A DNA stretch of 64,000 nt from Ilumatobacter fluminis (GTDB lineage: Bacteria > Actinomycetota > Acidimicrobiia > Acidimicrobiales > Ilumatobacteraceae): NCBI RefSeq assembly GCF_004364865.1, contig NZ_SOAU01000001.1, forward strand, positions 2,698,001 through 2,762,000, given 5' to 3'. Of the stretch, positions 24,592-33,247 are shown one piece after another. The position numbers and the translations under genes are program-made. Numbering within the stretch: position 1 is the first letter of the stretch; each line of letters begins with the position of its first letter. The notes under the pieces were generated by a model. It was given only the letters and a program-made list of their open reading frames with translations, made no database searches and was not told the DNA's origin.

Positions 24592-25007
24592 GACGCCACC
24601 GCCGGTCGTTGCGAGACGTGGGCATGCACGATGCGCCAACCGTCGGCGCGCCGACGCCAGACCTGCGTTCGCTGGATGTCGGCGCCGTCTCGTCGGAGGA
24701 CGGCGAGATGCAGAGCCGTGTCGGTGTCGAGCGTGACGACGTCGTCGTGGATCCGATCGGCCGGGCCGGTTGCGGGTTGGGCCGCTCGCGCCGCGGCGAT
24801 CTGCTCGGCGCCGAACTGCTCACCGCTCGGACCGAACCGCGACACCCAGCGCTGACCGGCCGTCGGCCCGTCACCGTCGTCGTCGTCGGCGGCGGCCGCA
24901 ACAGCGAACCACGATGTCGCCCTCCGGGCGTCACCGACGGCCAGGGCGTCGTCGTAGTCGTGCACGGCGGCACGGATCAGCGACTCGATCTCGGGGTGGT
25001 CGACCAT
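24588..25007 (-). CDS. AtzH/HpxZ-like protein (DUF3225, SnoaL/NTF2 fold)
   Basis: The 139-residue protein has the pattern of AtzH-like proteins: an N-terminal helix HPEIESLIRAAVHDYDDAL, a middle RFGPSGEQFGAEQIAAARAA and a C-terminal TQVWRRRADGWRIVHAHVSQ. AtzH acts with AtzE in cyanuric acid breakdown, and HpxZ with HpxY in oxalurate breakdown, so the nearby amidase fits. A stretch of Ala and Asp near residues 35-48 replaces part of the usual fold and looks like a local expansion. It is the first gene of the minus-strand operon, directly behind operator copy 2. Confidence 0.78.
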   Translation of the reverse strand: MVDHPEIESLIRAAVHDYDDALAVGDARRATSWFAVAAAADDDDGDGPTAGQRWVSRFGPSGEQFGAEQIAAARAAQPATGPADRIHDDVVTLDTDTALHLAVLRRDGADIQRTQVWRRRADGWRIVHAHVSQRPAVAS

Positions 25008-25012
25008 GCGAG

Positions 25013-25046
25013 GAAACGTACGATGACTGTGTTTCCGGCGTGTTTC
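25013..25046 (-). promoter_or_regulatory. Operator/promoter of the minus-strand catabolic operon (copy 2)
   Basis: Read on the minus strand the order is GAAACAC, 3 nt, GGAAACA, AGTCATC, then TACGTTTC, ending 5 nt before the ATG at 25007. TACGTT acts as a leaderless -10 box. GGAAAC and GTTTCC make a perfect 6-nt inverted repeat. It matches copy 1 (12355-12388) with about four differences and nearly the same distance to the start codon. Confidence 0.8.
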
Positions 25047-25080
25047 ATCGCCTTGAAGTGCCGATGCCGTCTGCGTCGGG

Positions 25081-25758
25081 CTAGAGCAGCAGCCAGCGGG
25101 CGCGCCTGGTGCACTGTTGCTCGATCGCGACGACCCGTCGCTCGCGCCCGGCCGGGTCTTCCACGGCTTCCACGGCGTGGCGCCACACCTGGGTGCGCCA
25201 GCGGCTCAGGAGACGAACGGCGAGCCGCTCGTCGAATCGGCCGAGCCCACGATCGAACAGGTCGAGCCAGGGTGAACGTCGCTCGACCACCTCGTCCTGC
25301 ACCAGATCGGCGGTCTCGGCGATGACGAGGTTGATGAGGTCGTAGTCGCGTTGCCGAACGTGGCGGAGGTCGTCGTCGGCGACGGCCCACTCACCGTCGA
25401 GCAGATCGACGAGGGTCAGGACCAAGTCGTAGTTGATGTGAGCGTTCACCCCGGCGAGCAGGAGTTGGATCGGCTGACCGTCGCCCGACAGTGCCGCTGC
25501 GTGCGCGAGTAGCCACGGTTCGGGCACGTAGACCTCGGCGTCGTCGGGCGGCTCGTCGACGGTGAGGAAGTAGTAGTCGGCGAACCGGTCGAGCAGGGCC
25601 GACACCCAGACGCCGTCGTCGAAACGCCCGGCGTCGACGTCGTGCACCACCGCCTCGGTCATGCGCCGATAGCAGTCGAGGAAGACGGCGCGCTGATCGC
25701 CGACCTCGTCCCAAGCGGCGACCTGGGCCGCCATGCGGTCAGCGTGCCCGCCGCTCAC
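25081..25758 (-). CDS. DUF5995-family protein
   Basis: The 225-residue soluble, largely helical protein has AVFLDCYRRMTEAVVHDV near the N-terminus and a central LLAGVNAHINYDLVLTLVDL that marks DUF5995. No function is known to me. The GTG at 25758 begins 3 nt after the ilvE stop; an ATG at 25734 is the alternative. Together with ilvE (5 nt after leuB) it forms the end of a leuB-ilvE-DUF5995 unit. Confidence 0.75.
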   Translation of the reverse strand: MSGGHADRMAAQVAAWDEVGDQRAVFLDCYRRMTEAVVHDVDAGRFDDGVWVSALLDRFADYYFLTVDEPPDDAEVYVPEPWLLAHAAALSGDGQPIQLLLAGVNAHINYDLVLTLVDLLDGEWAVADDDLRHVRQRDYDLINLVIAETADLVQDEVVERRSPWLDLFDRGLGRFDERLAVRLLSRWRTQVWRHAVEAVEDPAGRERRVVAIEQQCTRRARWLLL

Positions 25759-25761
25759 CGG

Positions 25762-26679
25762 TCAGGATGCGAGTTCGCACCAGTCCTTGTACTTGTCGAC
25801 CTTGCCGCGCACGACGTCGCCGTACAGTTCGGCGATCGCGAGTGTCTTCGGGCCGGGGCACGGGATGGCACGGTCGTCGACCGAGTTGACCGAACTGACC
25901 TCGGCGGCGGTGCCGACCAGGAACATCTCGTCGGCGATGTAGACGTCGGAGCGGGCGATGTTGTCGCACACGGCCTCGAACCCGAGATCGGCGGCGAGCG
26001 TCATCACCGTGTTCTGCGTGATGCCCTCGAGTGCTCCGGCCGACAGCGGCGGCGTGATCAGCTTGTCGTGACGGCTGACGAACACGTTCTCACCCGAGCA
26101 CTCGGCGATCAGGCCGTTGGGGGCGAGCATGAGCGCCTCGTCGTAACCCGCCTTGAGCGCCTCGACCTTGGCGAGCGACGAGTTGACGTAGTTGCCGGTC
26201 GTCTTCGACGCCGGCGGCATGATGTTGTGGTCGTGACGGGTCCACGAGGACGTCTTGAGACGCACACCCTTCGTGACGGCGTCGTCGCCGAGGTACGCAC
26301 CCCACGGCCAGCAGGCGATCGAGACGTCGACGCTGCACGGCATCGTGTTGAGGCCCATCTCGCCGTACCCGAAGTAGGCGATCGGCCGGACGTAGCACGA
26401 GTCGAGACCGGTCGACGCGACCGTCTCCTTCGTGGCGGTGATCAGCTCCTCGACCGAGAACGGGATCTCCATCCCGAGGATCTTCGCCGAGTTGTGGAGG
26501 CGCTCGATGTGCTCGGTGAGCCGGAAGATGGCCGGGCCCTGCGACGTCTCGTACGCGCGGATCCCTTCGAACACGCCCATGCCGTAGTGCAGGGTGTGGG
26601 TGAGGATGTGAATCTGCGCCTTGTCCCAGTCGACGAGGTCGCCGTTCATCCAGATCTTCGGCGTCGGTGTGATCGGCAT
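25762..26679 (-). CDS. ilvE: Branched-chain amino acid aminotransferase
   Basis: The 305-residue fold-type IV PLP enzyme performs the last step of Ile, Val and Leu synthesis with glutamate. The N-terminal KIWMNGDLVDWDKAQIHILT and the HYGMGVFEGIRAY segment are typical. The PLP-binding Lys lies in PPASKTTGNYVNSSLAK, and ECSGENVFVSRHDKLITPPL forms the substrate/phosphate region. The short length (class IlvE, not the longer class II form) is complete. It follows leuB by 5 nt, which fits the same pathway. Confidence 0.94.
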   Translation of the reverse strand: MPITPTPKIWMNGDLVDWDKAQIHILTHTLHYGMGVFEGIRAYETSQGPAIFRLTEHIERLHNSAKILGMEIPFSVEELITATKETVASTGLDSCYVRPIAYFGYGEMGLNTMPCSVDVSIACWPWGAYLGDDAVTKGVRLKTSSWTRHDHNIMPPASKTTGNYVNSSLAKVEALKAGYDEALMLAPNGLIAECSGENVFVSRHDKLITPPLSAGALEGITQNTVMTLAADLGFEAVCDNIARSDVYIADEMFLVGTAAEVSSVNSVDDRAIPCPGPKTLAIAELYGDVVRGKVDKYKDWCELAS

Positions 26680-26684
26680 GACGC

Positions 26685-27677
26685 TTATTCTCGCACTCGG
26701 GCAGCGATGGTGTCACCCACCGAGGTGGTGCTGCCGCTACCCGCATCGTCGCACGCGGCGCGGATGGTCTCGGCGGCGTCCGGTTCGCCGAGGAAGTCGA
26801 GCATCAACGCAGCCGACAACACCGCCGCCGTCGGGTTCGCCTTGTTCTGACCGGCGATGTCGGGGGCCGAGCCGTGCACCGGTTCGAACATCGACGGTCC
26901 GGTGCGATCGGGGTTGAGGTTGGCGCTCGACGCCAGCCCGATGCCACCCGACACGGCGCCGCCGAGGTCGGTGAGAATGTCGCCGAACAGGTTGTCGGTG
27001 ACGACGACGTCGTAGCGGTGCGGGTCTTGCACGAAGTAGATGCAGGCTGCGTCGACGTGGTTGTACGCCGTCTCGGTATCGGGGTACTCGGCGGCCACCT
27101 CGTCGAAGGTGCGCTCCCAGAGATCGCCGGCGAACGTGAGCACGTTCGTCTTGTGCACGAGCGTGACGTGCTTGCGGGCGCGCGTCTGCGCCAGCTCGAA
27201 GGCGTACCGGATGCAGCGCTCGACACCCATCCGGGTGTTCACCGATCCCTGGGTGGCGACCTCGTTGGGGGTGCCCCTGCGCAGCACGCCGCCCTCCCCC
27301 ACGTAGGGGCCTTCGGTGTTCTCGCGGATCACGACGAAGTCGTGCGGCCGGTCGTGCCCCGGCGCCGTGCCGACGAACGGCCGCTGGTTGACGTACAGGT
27401 CGAGTTCGAACCGCATCTTCAGCAGGAGCCCGCGCTCGATCACGCCGGGGGGCACGTCGGGCGTGCCGACGGCGCCGAGCAGGATCGCGTCGTAGTTCCG
27501 CAGCTCGGCGAGCGTCTCGTCGCTCAGGATCTCGCCGTCGCGCAGGTAGCGGGCGCCACCGAGGTCGAAGTCGGTCGTGTCGAGTTCGACGCCCGCCGCC
27601 TCCATCACCTTGATGGCCTCGGCGGTCACTTCGGGGCCGATCCCGTCGCCGCCGATCACTGCAATCTTGTGTGCCAT
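26685..27677 (-). CDS. leuB: 3-isopropylmalate dehydrogenase
   Basis: The 330-residue NAD-dependent enzyme oxidatively decarboxylates 3-isopropylmalate in leucine synthesis. Motifs are [16 protein letters not shown] at the N-terminus, the [12 protein letters not shown] loop, VHKTNVLTF and the metal-binding [19 protein letters not shown]. The ATG lies 8 nt after a TAGGGT box, so the start is probably leaderless. It is separated from leuCD (34973) and leuA (43268), so leucine genes are dispersed here. Confidence 0.94.
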   Translation of the reverse strand: MAHKIAVIGGDGIGPEVTAEAIKVMEAAGVELDTTDFDLGGARYLRDGEILSDETLAELRNYDAILLGAVGTPDVPPGVIERGLLLKMRFELDLYVNQRPFVGTAPGHDRPHDFVVIRENTEGPYVGEGGVLRRGTPNEVATQGSVNTRMGVERCIRYAFELAQTRARKHVTLVHKTNVLTFAGDLWERTFDEVAAEYPDTETAYNHVDAACIYFVQDPHRYDVVVTDNLFGDILTDLGGAVSGGIGLASSANLNPDRTGPSMFEPVHGSAPDIAGQNKANPTAAVLSAALMLDFLGEPDAAETIRAACDDAGSGSTTSVGDTIAARVRE

Positions 27678-27766
27678 GGGGCCGGACCCTAGTGCCGCCG
27701 AGCGACACGCTCCCAGGGCGAGCGCCCGTCGACAGGCGCTCCGTCGGCGAGTACGGTCCCGACGCG

Positions 27767-28135
27767 ATGGACATCGGCGATCTCGACCACATCGTGCTGA
27801 ACGTGAGCGACGTCGAGCGGTCGCTCGAGTGGTACACGACCATGCTCGGGTTCACCCCGGAACGGGTCGACGAGTGGCGCTCCGGTGACGTGCCGTTCCC
27901 GTCGGTCCGCGTCAACGACCGCACCATCATCGACCTGTTCGCCGTCGACCGGACCGGCGAGAACATGAACCATGTCTGCTTCGCCGGCACCCGCGCCGAC
28001 GTCGACTCGATCGTCGCCGACGACCGATTCGAGGTCGTCGACGGGCCGGGACGGCGGTGGGGTGCCCGCGGTGACGGCTGGTCGGTCTATGTGCGCGACC
28101 CCGACGGCAACACGGTCGAGATCCGCAGCTACTGA
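27767..28135 (+). CDS. VOC-family (glyoxalase/bleomycin-resistance-like) protein
   Basis: The 122-residue vicinal-oxygen-chelate protein has two beta-alpha-beta modules. It begins [20 protein letters not shown] and ends [13 protein letters not shown], with metal-ligand positions His8 and a Glu near the C-terminus visible. Substrate is unknown. The ATG lies 9 nt after TACGGT. It is divergent from leuB and upstream of greA. Confidence 0.85.
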   Translation: MDIGDLDHIVLNVSDVERSLEWYTTMLGFTPERVDEWRSGDVPFPSVRVNDRTIIDLFAVDRTGENMNHVCFAGTRADVDSIVADDRFEVVDGPGRRWGARGDGWSVYVRDPDGNTVEIRSY

Positions 28136-28158
28136 CGGCGCCGGGGCCCGCTGCAGGG

Positions 28159-28186
28159 TTCGACGCCGCAGGCTGCTGGGTACACT
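28159..28186 (+). promoter_or_regulatory. Promoter of greA
   Basis: TTCGAC (28159-28164) and TACACT (28181-28186) are 16 nt apart. The ATG at 28196 is 9 nt beyond the -10 box, so transcription should start at or within 3 nt of the start codon. Confidence 0.65.
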
Positions 28187-28195
28187 CGCCCCACT

Positions 28196-28645
28196 ATGGC
28201 GACCCAGAAACTGTCCCGAGCCGCCTACGACCGCCTGAAGGCGGAGTTCGACGATCTCACCACCCGCGGCCGCATCGACGTGGCCGAGAAGATCGAACGA
28301 GCCCGCGAAGAAGGCGATCTGAAGGAGAACGCCGGCTACCACGCCGCCAAGGACGAGCAGGGCCACATGGAAGGCCGGATCCGGCAGCTCGAGCACATGC
28401 TCGACAATGCCGAGATCGTCGAGGACCAGAAGGTCTACACGATCGTCTACGAAGGCGACGGCGAGGACGACGCCGAGCGATACGTGGTCGGCAACCTCGA
28501 AGAAGAGGTCGACGGGGCCGACGTCATCAGCGCGTCGAGCCCGCTCGGTTCGGCGCTCCAGGGCGCGACCGCCGGCCAAAACGTCACCTACGAGGCGCCG
28601 AACGGCGCCTTGACCGTCACGGTCCTCAAGATCGAGACGCTCTGA
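28196..28645 (+). CDS. greA: Transcription elongation factor GreA
   Basis: The 149-residue protein rescues backtracked RNA polymerase by stimulating transcript cleavage. The N-terminal coiled coil has LKAEFDDLTTRGRIDVAEKI and the acidic tip REEGDLKENAGYHAAKDEQG, whose Asp/Glu residues act in the polymerase channel. The C-terminal FKBP-like domain ends with GQNVTYEAPNGALTVTVLKI. Length fits the family. It is monocistronic or leads into the hydrolase gene 64 nt downstream. Confidence 0.93.
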   Translation: MATQKLSRAAYDRLKAEFDDLTTRGRIDVAEKIERAREEGDLKENAGYHAAKDEQGHMEGRIRQLEHMLDNAEIVEDQKVYTIVYEGDGEDDAERYVVGNLEEEVDGADVISASSPLGSALQGATAGQNVTYEAPNGALTVTVLKIETL

Positions 28646-28709
28646 TCAGGAGCCGGCGCTGAGCGAGTCGCACCAGACCGGGAGCGAGCTGACGTTCGCT
28701 CCGGCGTCG

Positions 28710-29552
28710 GTGCACCGCCCGGCGTTGCCTCCGAGCAGGGAGATCGAGCTCCCCGGACTCGGCCCGCTCACGATCCGAGAGATCGCCGGCCCGGCCGGGG
28801 CACCCACCATCGTCCTGCTCCACGGTTGGACCGCGACCGCCGACCTCAACTGGTTCGCCTGCTACGCAGCGCTCGGTGAGCACTTCCACGTCGTCGCGTA
28901 CGATCACCGTGGTCACGGCACCGGGCTGCGGATCCGGCAGCCGTTCCGACTCGAGGACTGTGCCGACGATGCCGCTGCCGTCGCCGACGCCCTTGGCGTC
29001 GATTCGTTCATCCCGGTCGGCTATTCGATGGGAGGCACCATCGCCCAACTCGTCTGGCGCCGACACCGCGACCGGGTCGACGGGCTGGTGCTCGGGGCGA
29101 CGGCCCCCTACTTCGCCGGGCGGCGCCCGGAGCGACTGTCGTTCGTCGGCCTGACCGGACTCGCCACGATCGCCCGCTACACCCCGGCCCAGGCCCGCGC
29201 CTGGATCACCGATCAGGTGTATCTGCAACGCAAGAGCGAGCAGTGGGGGCCGTGGGCGGCCGAGCAGGTCGCCGGCCACGACTGGCGCATGATCCTGGAG
29301 GCCGGACGGGCGATCGGCGAGTTCTCCTCGACCGACTGGATCGGCGACGTCGACGTCCCGACGTCGGTCGTCGTCACCACCGCCGACCAGGTCGTGCCAC
29401 CGCGCCGACAGACGAAGCTGTGGCGGTGGATCCCCGACGCCGACGTGTTCCGGGTCCACGGCAACCACGACGCCGTCGTGAGCGAGGCCGACCTGTTCGC
29501 ATCCCAACTCGTACGAGCGATCCACGCCACCGGACGGAGCCACGCACGATGA
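28710..29552 (+). CDS. Alpha/beta-hydrolase
   Basis: The 280-residue serine hydrolase has the oxyanion segment VLLHGWTATADLNW, nucleophile elbow VGYSMGGTIAQ and a C-terminal catalytic His in VHGNHDAVV; the acid is probably the Asp near VTTADQVVPP. No signal peptide is seen. The start is taken as the GTG at 28710; no better ATG lies nearby. The stop overlaps the start of the AarF-type kinase gene by 4 nt (ATGATGA), so both are cotranslated. Substrate is unknown. Confidence 0.85.
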   Translation: MHRPALPPSREIELPGLGPLTIREIAGPAGAPTIVLLHGWTATADLNWFACYAALGEHFHVVAYDHRGHGTGLRIRQPFRLEDCADDAAAVADALGVDSFIPVGYSMGGTIAQLVWRRHRDRVDGLVLGATAPYFAGRRPERLSFVGLTGLATIARYTPAQARAWITDQVYLQRKSEQWGPWAAEQVAGHDWRMILEAGRAIGEFSSTDWIGDVDVPTSVVVTTADQVVPPRRQTKLWRWIPDADVFRVHGNHDAVVSEADLFASQLVRAIHATGRSHAR

Positions 29553-30916
29553 TGAAGCGCAGCTGGGGACGACGGTCGGCGCAGGTCGCCAAACTCGGCG
29601 CCAGAGTGGCCGGAACCCATGCGTCCACCACGGCTCGCAAGGTCTTCGCCTCCGCCGAACGACGGGTCGAACTCGACGACGAGCGACGGCTCCGCACGGC
29701 ACAGGCGGTCGCCGACGAACTGGGCCACATGAAGGGCGCCCTCATGAAGCTCGGCCAGATGGCCAGCTACCTCGACGAAGGGCTTCCCGAGCCGCTGCGG
29801 CTCGCGCTCGCCCAGCTCCGATCGGACGCTCCCCCGATGACGCGCGAGTTGGCGGCCCAGGTGGTTCGCGACGAGCTCGGCGCCGACCCGACCGACGTGT
29901 TCGTCGAATGGGACCCCGACCCGATCGCTGCCGCCTCGATCGGCCAGGTGCATCGCGCGATCGCGATCGACCCGACGTCGGGCGAGGAACGACCCGTCGC
30001 CGTCAAGCTGCAGTACCCGGGCGTCGACGAGGCGATCGACGCCGACCTGCGCAACGCCGACTACCTCGGTGTGTTGCTCAAGCAGGGCTTCGGAGGCCTC
30101 GACCCCGACGACATGGTCGCCGAGATCAAGGAACGCATCACCGAAGAACTCGACTACGAACTCGAGGCACGCAATCAGCGGGCGTTCGCCGACTTCTACC
30201 GAGGCCACCCGACGATCCACGTCCCCGACGTGGTCGACGCGCTGTCGACCAAGCGGGTGCTGACCAGCGAACTCGTCGACGGCCACACGTGGGACGAGAT
30301 GCTCACGTGGAGTCAGCACGAACGCGACCTGGCCGGCGAGACGATCTTCCGGTTCGTCTTCCGCAGCCTCTACCGGATGCACGCGTTCAACGGCGACCCC
30401 CACCCCGGCAACTACCTCTTCCACGGCGAGGGCCGGGTGACGTTCCTCGACTTCGGTCTCGTCAAGCACTTCACCGACGACGAGATGGACACGTTCGCGT
30501 CGATGGTCAAGGCGGCCGCCTACGACAACGACCCCGCCGAGTTCCGCCGAATCGTCGAGGCGGCCGGGATGCTGCGCCCGGGCGCCCCGGCCGACACCGC
30601 CGCCGTCGGCGAGTACTTCGAACAGTTCTACGAGCCGGTCCGGGTCGACCGCACCATGACATGGACTCCCGAGTACGCCAGCAGCATCGTGCGGCACACG
30701 TTCGATCGTTCCAGCCCGATCAGCCAGTACGCCACCGTGCCGAAGGCGTTCGTGTTCATCCAGCGCATCAACCTGGGCCTCTATGCCCTGCTCGGACAGC
30801 TCGGCGCCACCGGCAACTACCGCCGCATCGCCGAAGAGCTGTGGCCGTTCACGAACGCTCCCCCGTCGACGCCCATCGGCGAAGCCGCGCAACCCTGGCT
30901 CGACGCCCTCGACTGA
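29549..30916 (+). CDS. AarF/UbiB-family (ABC1) atypical kinase
   Basis: The 455-residue protein kinase-like ATPase is of the UbiB/COQ8 family. The signature KxGQ motif appears in LMKLGQMASYLDEGLP, the Ala-rich loop in AAASIGQVHRA, the catalytic loop as NGDPHPGNYL and the metal motif as LDFGLVKHF. The protein lacks the C-terminal transmembrane helices of UbiB proper. Family members support quinone or lipid metabolism, but the target here is unknown. It forms a two-gene unit with the upstream hydrolase. Confidence 0.9.
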   Translation: MMKRSWGRRSAQVAKLGARVAGTHASTTARKVFASAERRVELDDERRLRTAQAVADELGHMKGALMKLGQMASYLDEGLPEPLRLALAQLRSDAPPMTRELAAQVVRDELGADPTDVFVEWDPDPIAAASIGQVHRAIAIDPTSGEERPVAVKLQYPGVDEAIDADLRNADYLGVLLKQGFGGLDPDDMVAEIKERITEELDYELEARNQRAFADFYRGHPTIHVPDVVDALSTKRVLTSELVDGHTWDEMLTWSQHERDLAGETIFRFVFRSLYRMHAFNGDPHPGNYLFHGEGRVTFLDFGLVKHFTDDEMDTFASMVKAAAYDNDPAEFRRIVEAAGMLRPGAPADTAAVGEYFEQFYEPVRVDRTMTWTPEYASSIVRHTFDRSSPISQYATVPKAFVFIQRINLGLYALLGQLGATGNYRRIAEELWPFTNAPPSTPIGEAAQPWLDALD

Positions 30917-30919
30917 CGC

Positions 30920-30934
30920 CCACCCCCTGGGTGG
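30920..30934 (+). terminator. Short hairpin after the AarF-type kinase gene
   Basis: CCACCC and GGGTGG pair around a 3-nt loop 3 nt after the stop codon. There is no U-tract, so termination here is only likely. Confidence 0.4.
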
Positions 30935-31038
30935 TTCGGCACGCGTTATTCGGTTGAACGACATCGCAATCTGCGCAAACCTGCCTCCACCGAACAACAA
31001 CCTGAACAGCGGAACGTTCAGTCACGGAGGAGAACAGC

Positions 31039-32103
31039 ATGAGCACCATGTGGAGGAGCCGTTGGGCAGCAGTAGGCGCTGCCGTGGCCATCACACTCGG
31101 AGCCGGGGGCATCGGCATCGTCGACGCCACGAAGAGCTCCGGCGAACGGGCGGTCTACACGGCGATCGAGCCGTGCCGACTGCTCGACACCCGTCCCAAC
31201 GAGGGCATCGGCGGGCGAACGGCGCCGCTCGGACCCGGCGAGGTGTATGACCTCACCGCCCACGGCGACAACGGTCAGTGCACCGGCATCCCCAACGACA
31301 CCGTGGCGCTCGAACTGAACGTCACCGGACTGTTCAACACCGGCGCCACCCACTTCACGATCTGGAGCGGTGCGGGCGCCGTGCCGAACGCTTCGCACGT
31401 CAACCTGGCGCCCGGCGCCAGCCCGACGCCGAACAGTGTCACGACCGAACTCGACGGAGCCGGCTTCGCGATCCGCAACAACTCGGCGACGAGCCACGTC
31501 ATCATCGACATCGTCGGCGTCTACCAAGACCACAACCACGACGACCGCTACTACACCGAAACCGAAGTGGACGACAAGACGTGGGGCAGCACGAGTCTGA
31601 CCAATGAGGCCGGTGTCGCCGTCAGCAATCGTACGAGCTCGTTCGACCTCACGGGTCCGCCTGAGCTCGTGTCGTCTGCCTTCATGCGTGTCCCCAGTGA
31701 CGGGTATGTCACGGTGTCCGTCAGTGGCATCTGGTACGCCGGTAATGCCGCAGGGTCCGACTACGGCTACTGCGACGTTCAGATCGGTACGACGAACTCA
31801 GTGTCTCCGACGGCAAACCCGGGCTGGGTCATCTTCAACGACCGGGGTGCGACGACGAACGGCTGGGACGGCTTCTCCCTCACGACGACCCTGGAGATCG
31901 CGGTCGCAGACAACCCGTTCGCCTTCAACTTCGGTCAGGCGATCAACCTCGTGTGCGATCAGGTGCAGGGCGATATCACGCTCGACGATGTCGTCATCTC
32001 GGCATTGTTCACCCCCACCAACTACGAGCCGGTCGGCATCGTCTTCCCGTTCCCCGACGAGGCGCCACTCGCTCCAGGCATGGTCGATCCCATGAACCCC
32101 TGA
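31039..32103 (+). CDS. Secreted protein of unknown function
   Basis: The 354-residue protein has a signal peptide (MSTMWRSRWAAVGAAVAITL, cleavage near residue 30). It then has a beta-rich domain with CRLLDTRPNEGIGGRTAP and LELNVTGLFNTGATHFTIW, a pattern I associate with repeated surface or secreted domains of Acidimicrobiia, and a short HNHDDRYYTETEVD segment. A second beta domain (about 180-335) is followed by a Pro-rich end. GGAGGAG stands 6 nt before the ATG, one of the stronger ribosome sites in the window. No enzymatic motif is visible. Confidence 0.72.
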   Translation: MSTMWRSRWAAVGAAVAITLGAGGIGIVDATKSSGERAVYTAIEPCRLLDTRPNEGIGGRTAPLGPGEVYDLTAHGDNGQCTGIPNDTVALELNVTGLFNTGATHFTIWSGAGAVPNASHVNLAPGASPTPNSVTTELDGAGFAIRNNSATSHVIIDIVGVYQDHNHDDRYYTETEVDDKTWGSTSLTNEAGVAVSNRTSSFDLTGPPELVSSAFMRVPSDGYVTVSVSGIWYAGNAAGSDYGYCDVQIGTTNSVSPTANPGWVIFNDRGATTNGWDGFSLTTTLEIAVADNPFAFNFGQAINLVCDQVQGDITLDDVVISALFTPTNYEPVGIVFPFPDEAPLAPGMVDPMNP

Positions 32104-32130
32104 TCTCGGCCCACAGGTCGGATGTGATGC

Positions 32131-32160
32131 GGGAGGGCACTGCTGTGGCGGTGCCCTCCC
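32131..32160 (+). terminator. Hairpin terminator after the secreted-protein gene
   Basis: The 10-nt arms GGGAGGGCAC and its complement are perfect, with a 10-nt loop, 28 nt after the stop. No U-tract follows. Confidence 0.65.
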
Positions 32161-32192
32161 GGCGCGTTCGGGAGCGGATAGCCTCACCGGCC

Positions 32193-33215
32193 GTGCAACG
32201 ACGCCCCCGACATCTCGCTGCGTGCGCCGTCGTCACCGCCTCCGTGCTCGCAGCCTGCGGCGGAGGCGACGACGCCGACGACGCCTCGACCACGGCTGCC
32301 ACACTCGCGCCGACCACGACGATCACCGTCCCCGACGGCAGCGACGCCTGCGAGACCGACCCCGTCGCCGCCGACTACGAGGGCGACGTCCCGACGGTCC
32401 GACGCCCGTGTGAGATCCCGACCGAGGTCACCACGACCGTCGTCGTCGAAGGCGTCGGGTACGCCGCGCAAGCCGGTGACGGCGTCGTGTACCACGTCAC
32501 CGCCGTGAACGCCGAGGACGGCAGCCTGATCGGCAGCACGTGGACCGACGGCCAGCCCGCCAACATCCCCCAGATCGCCACGGCGGCCACCGACCCGGCT
32601 GCGACCACCGACCCGAGTGTTCCGGCCACGACCGAGACGGCGGCAACCGACGGCCTCGACGCCGAACTCGTCGGCGCCCAGGTCGGTGCCCGCATCCGGA
32701 TCGACGTCCCCGCCGACACGCCCGACGCGAGCGGCTTGTTCGCCGCCGACGAGGTTCCCGCCGGGACCGCGTTGACCTACGTCGTCGAACCCGTCGTCGT
32801 CGTGCCGCCACTCGACCCGGGCGACTCGCCGCGCGGTCTCGACATCCCCGTCTCGACCGAGGCGCTCGAGGTCACCGTCGACGACCCCATCGTCGGTGAC
32901 GGCAAGGTGGTCGAGGAAGGCGACACGACCGTCGTCGCCATGATGATGCTCCGCGGCGACAACCAGGTCGTCCTGTTCGACTCGTGGTACCAGCGTCAGC
33001 CGCTGGTGATCTCGTTGCGCCCCGAGCTGATGGGTGGCGCCGAACCGACGACCCTGCCGGGCATCTTCGAAGGGCTGCCCGGCACACGGGTCGGCGGCAC
33101 CCGCGTGATCACCATGCCGGCCGAGGACGCGTTCGGCGAAGGTGGTCGTCCGCTGCTCGGCCTGCCGCCCGACACCGACGTGATCGTCGTCGTCGAGGTG
33201 CTGGGCGCCTACTGA
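32193..33215 (+). CDS. Lipoprotein with two FKBP-like domains
   Basis: The 340-residue protein starts with a lipoprotein signal (HLAACAVVTASVLAAC; lipid-bearing Cys22). The C-terminal region (about 225-340) has an FKBP-type peptidyl-prolyl isomerase pattern (SLRPELMGGAEPTTLPGIFE, GTRVGGTRVITMPAEDAFGE, VIVVVEVLGAY). The central region (about 85-210) looks like a more divergent copy (GDGVVYHVTAVNAEDGSLIG). The GTG at 32193 lies 8 nt after TAGCCT and starts exactly at a proper signal peptide; the in-frame ATG at 32127 would bury it. A role in folding exported proteins is likely, though active-site residues are degenerate. Confidence 0.8.
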   Translation: MQRRPRHLAACAVVTASVLAACGGGDDADDASTTAATLAPTTTITVPDGSDACETDPVAADYEGDVPTVRRPCEIPTEVTTTVVVEGVGYAAQAGDGVVYHVTAVNAEDGSLIGSTWTDGQPANIPQIATAATDPAATTDPSVPATTETAATDGLDAELVGAQVGARIRIDVPADTPDASGLFAADEVPAGTALTYVVEPVVVVPPLDPGDSPRGLDIPVSTEALEVTVDDPIVGDGKVVEEGDTTVVAMMMLRGDNQVVLFDSWYQRQPLVISLRPELMGGAEPTTLPGIFEGLPGTRVGGTRVITMPAEDAFGEGGRPLLGLPPDTDVIVVVEVLGAY

Positions 33216-33247
33216 CCGGCCCACCCGCACGCCGTAACCTGCCGTCC

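Noticed and set aside
12284-25080. Recently transferred genomic island with integrase or attachment sites
   Set aside because: Base composition and codon use look like the flanks, and no integrase, transposase, tRNA or direct-repeat boundary is seen. The matched ends are operators, not attachment sites.
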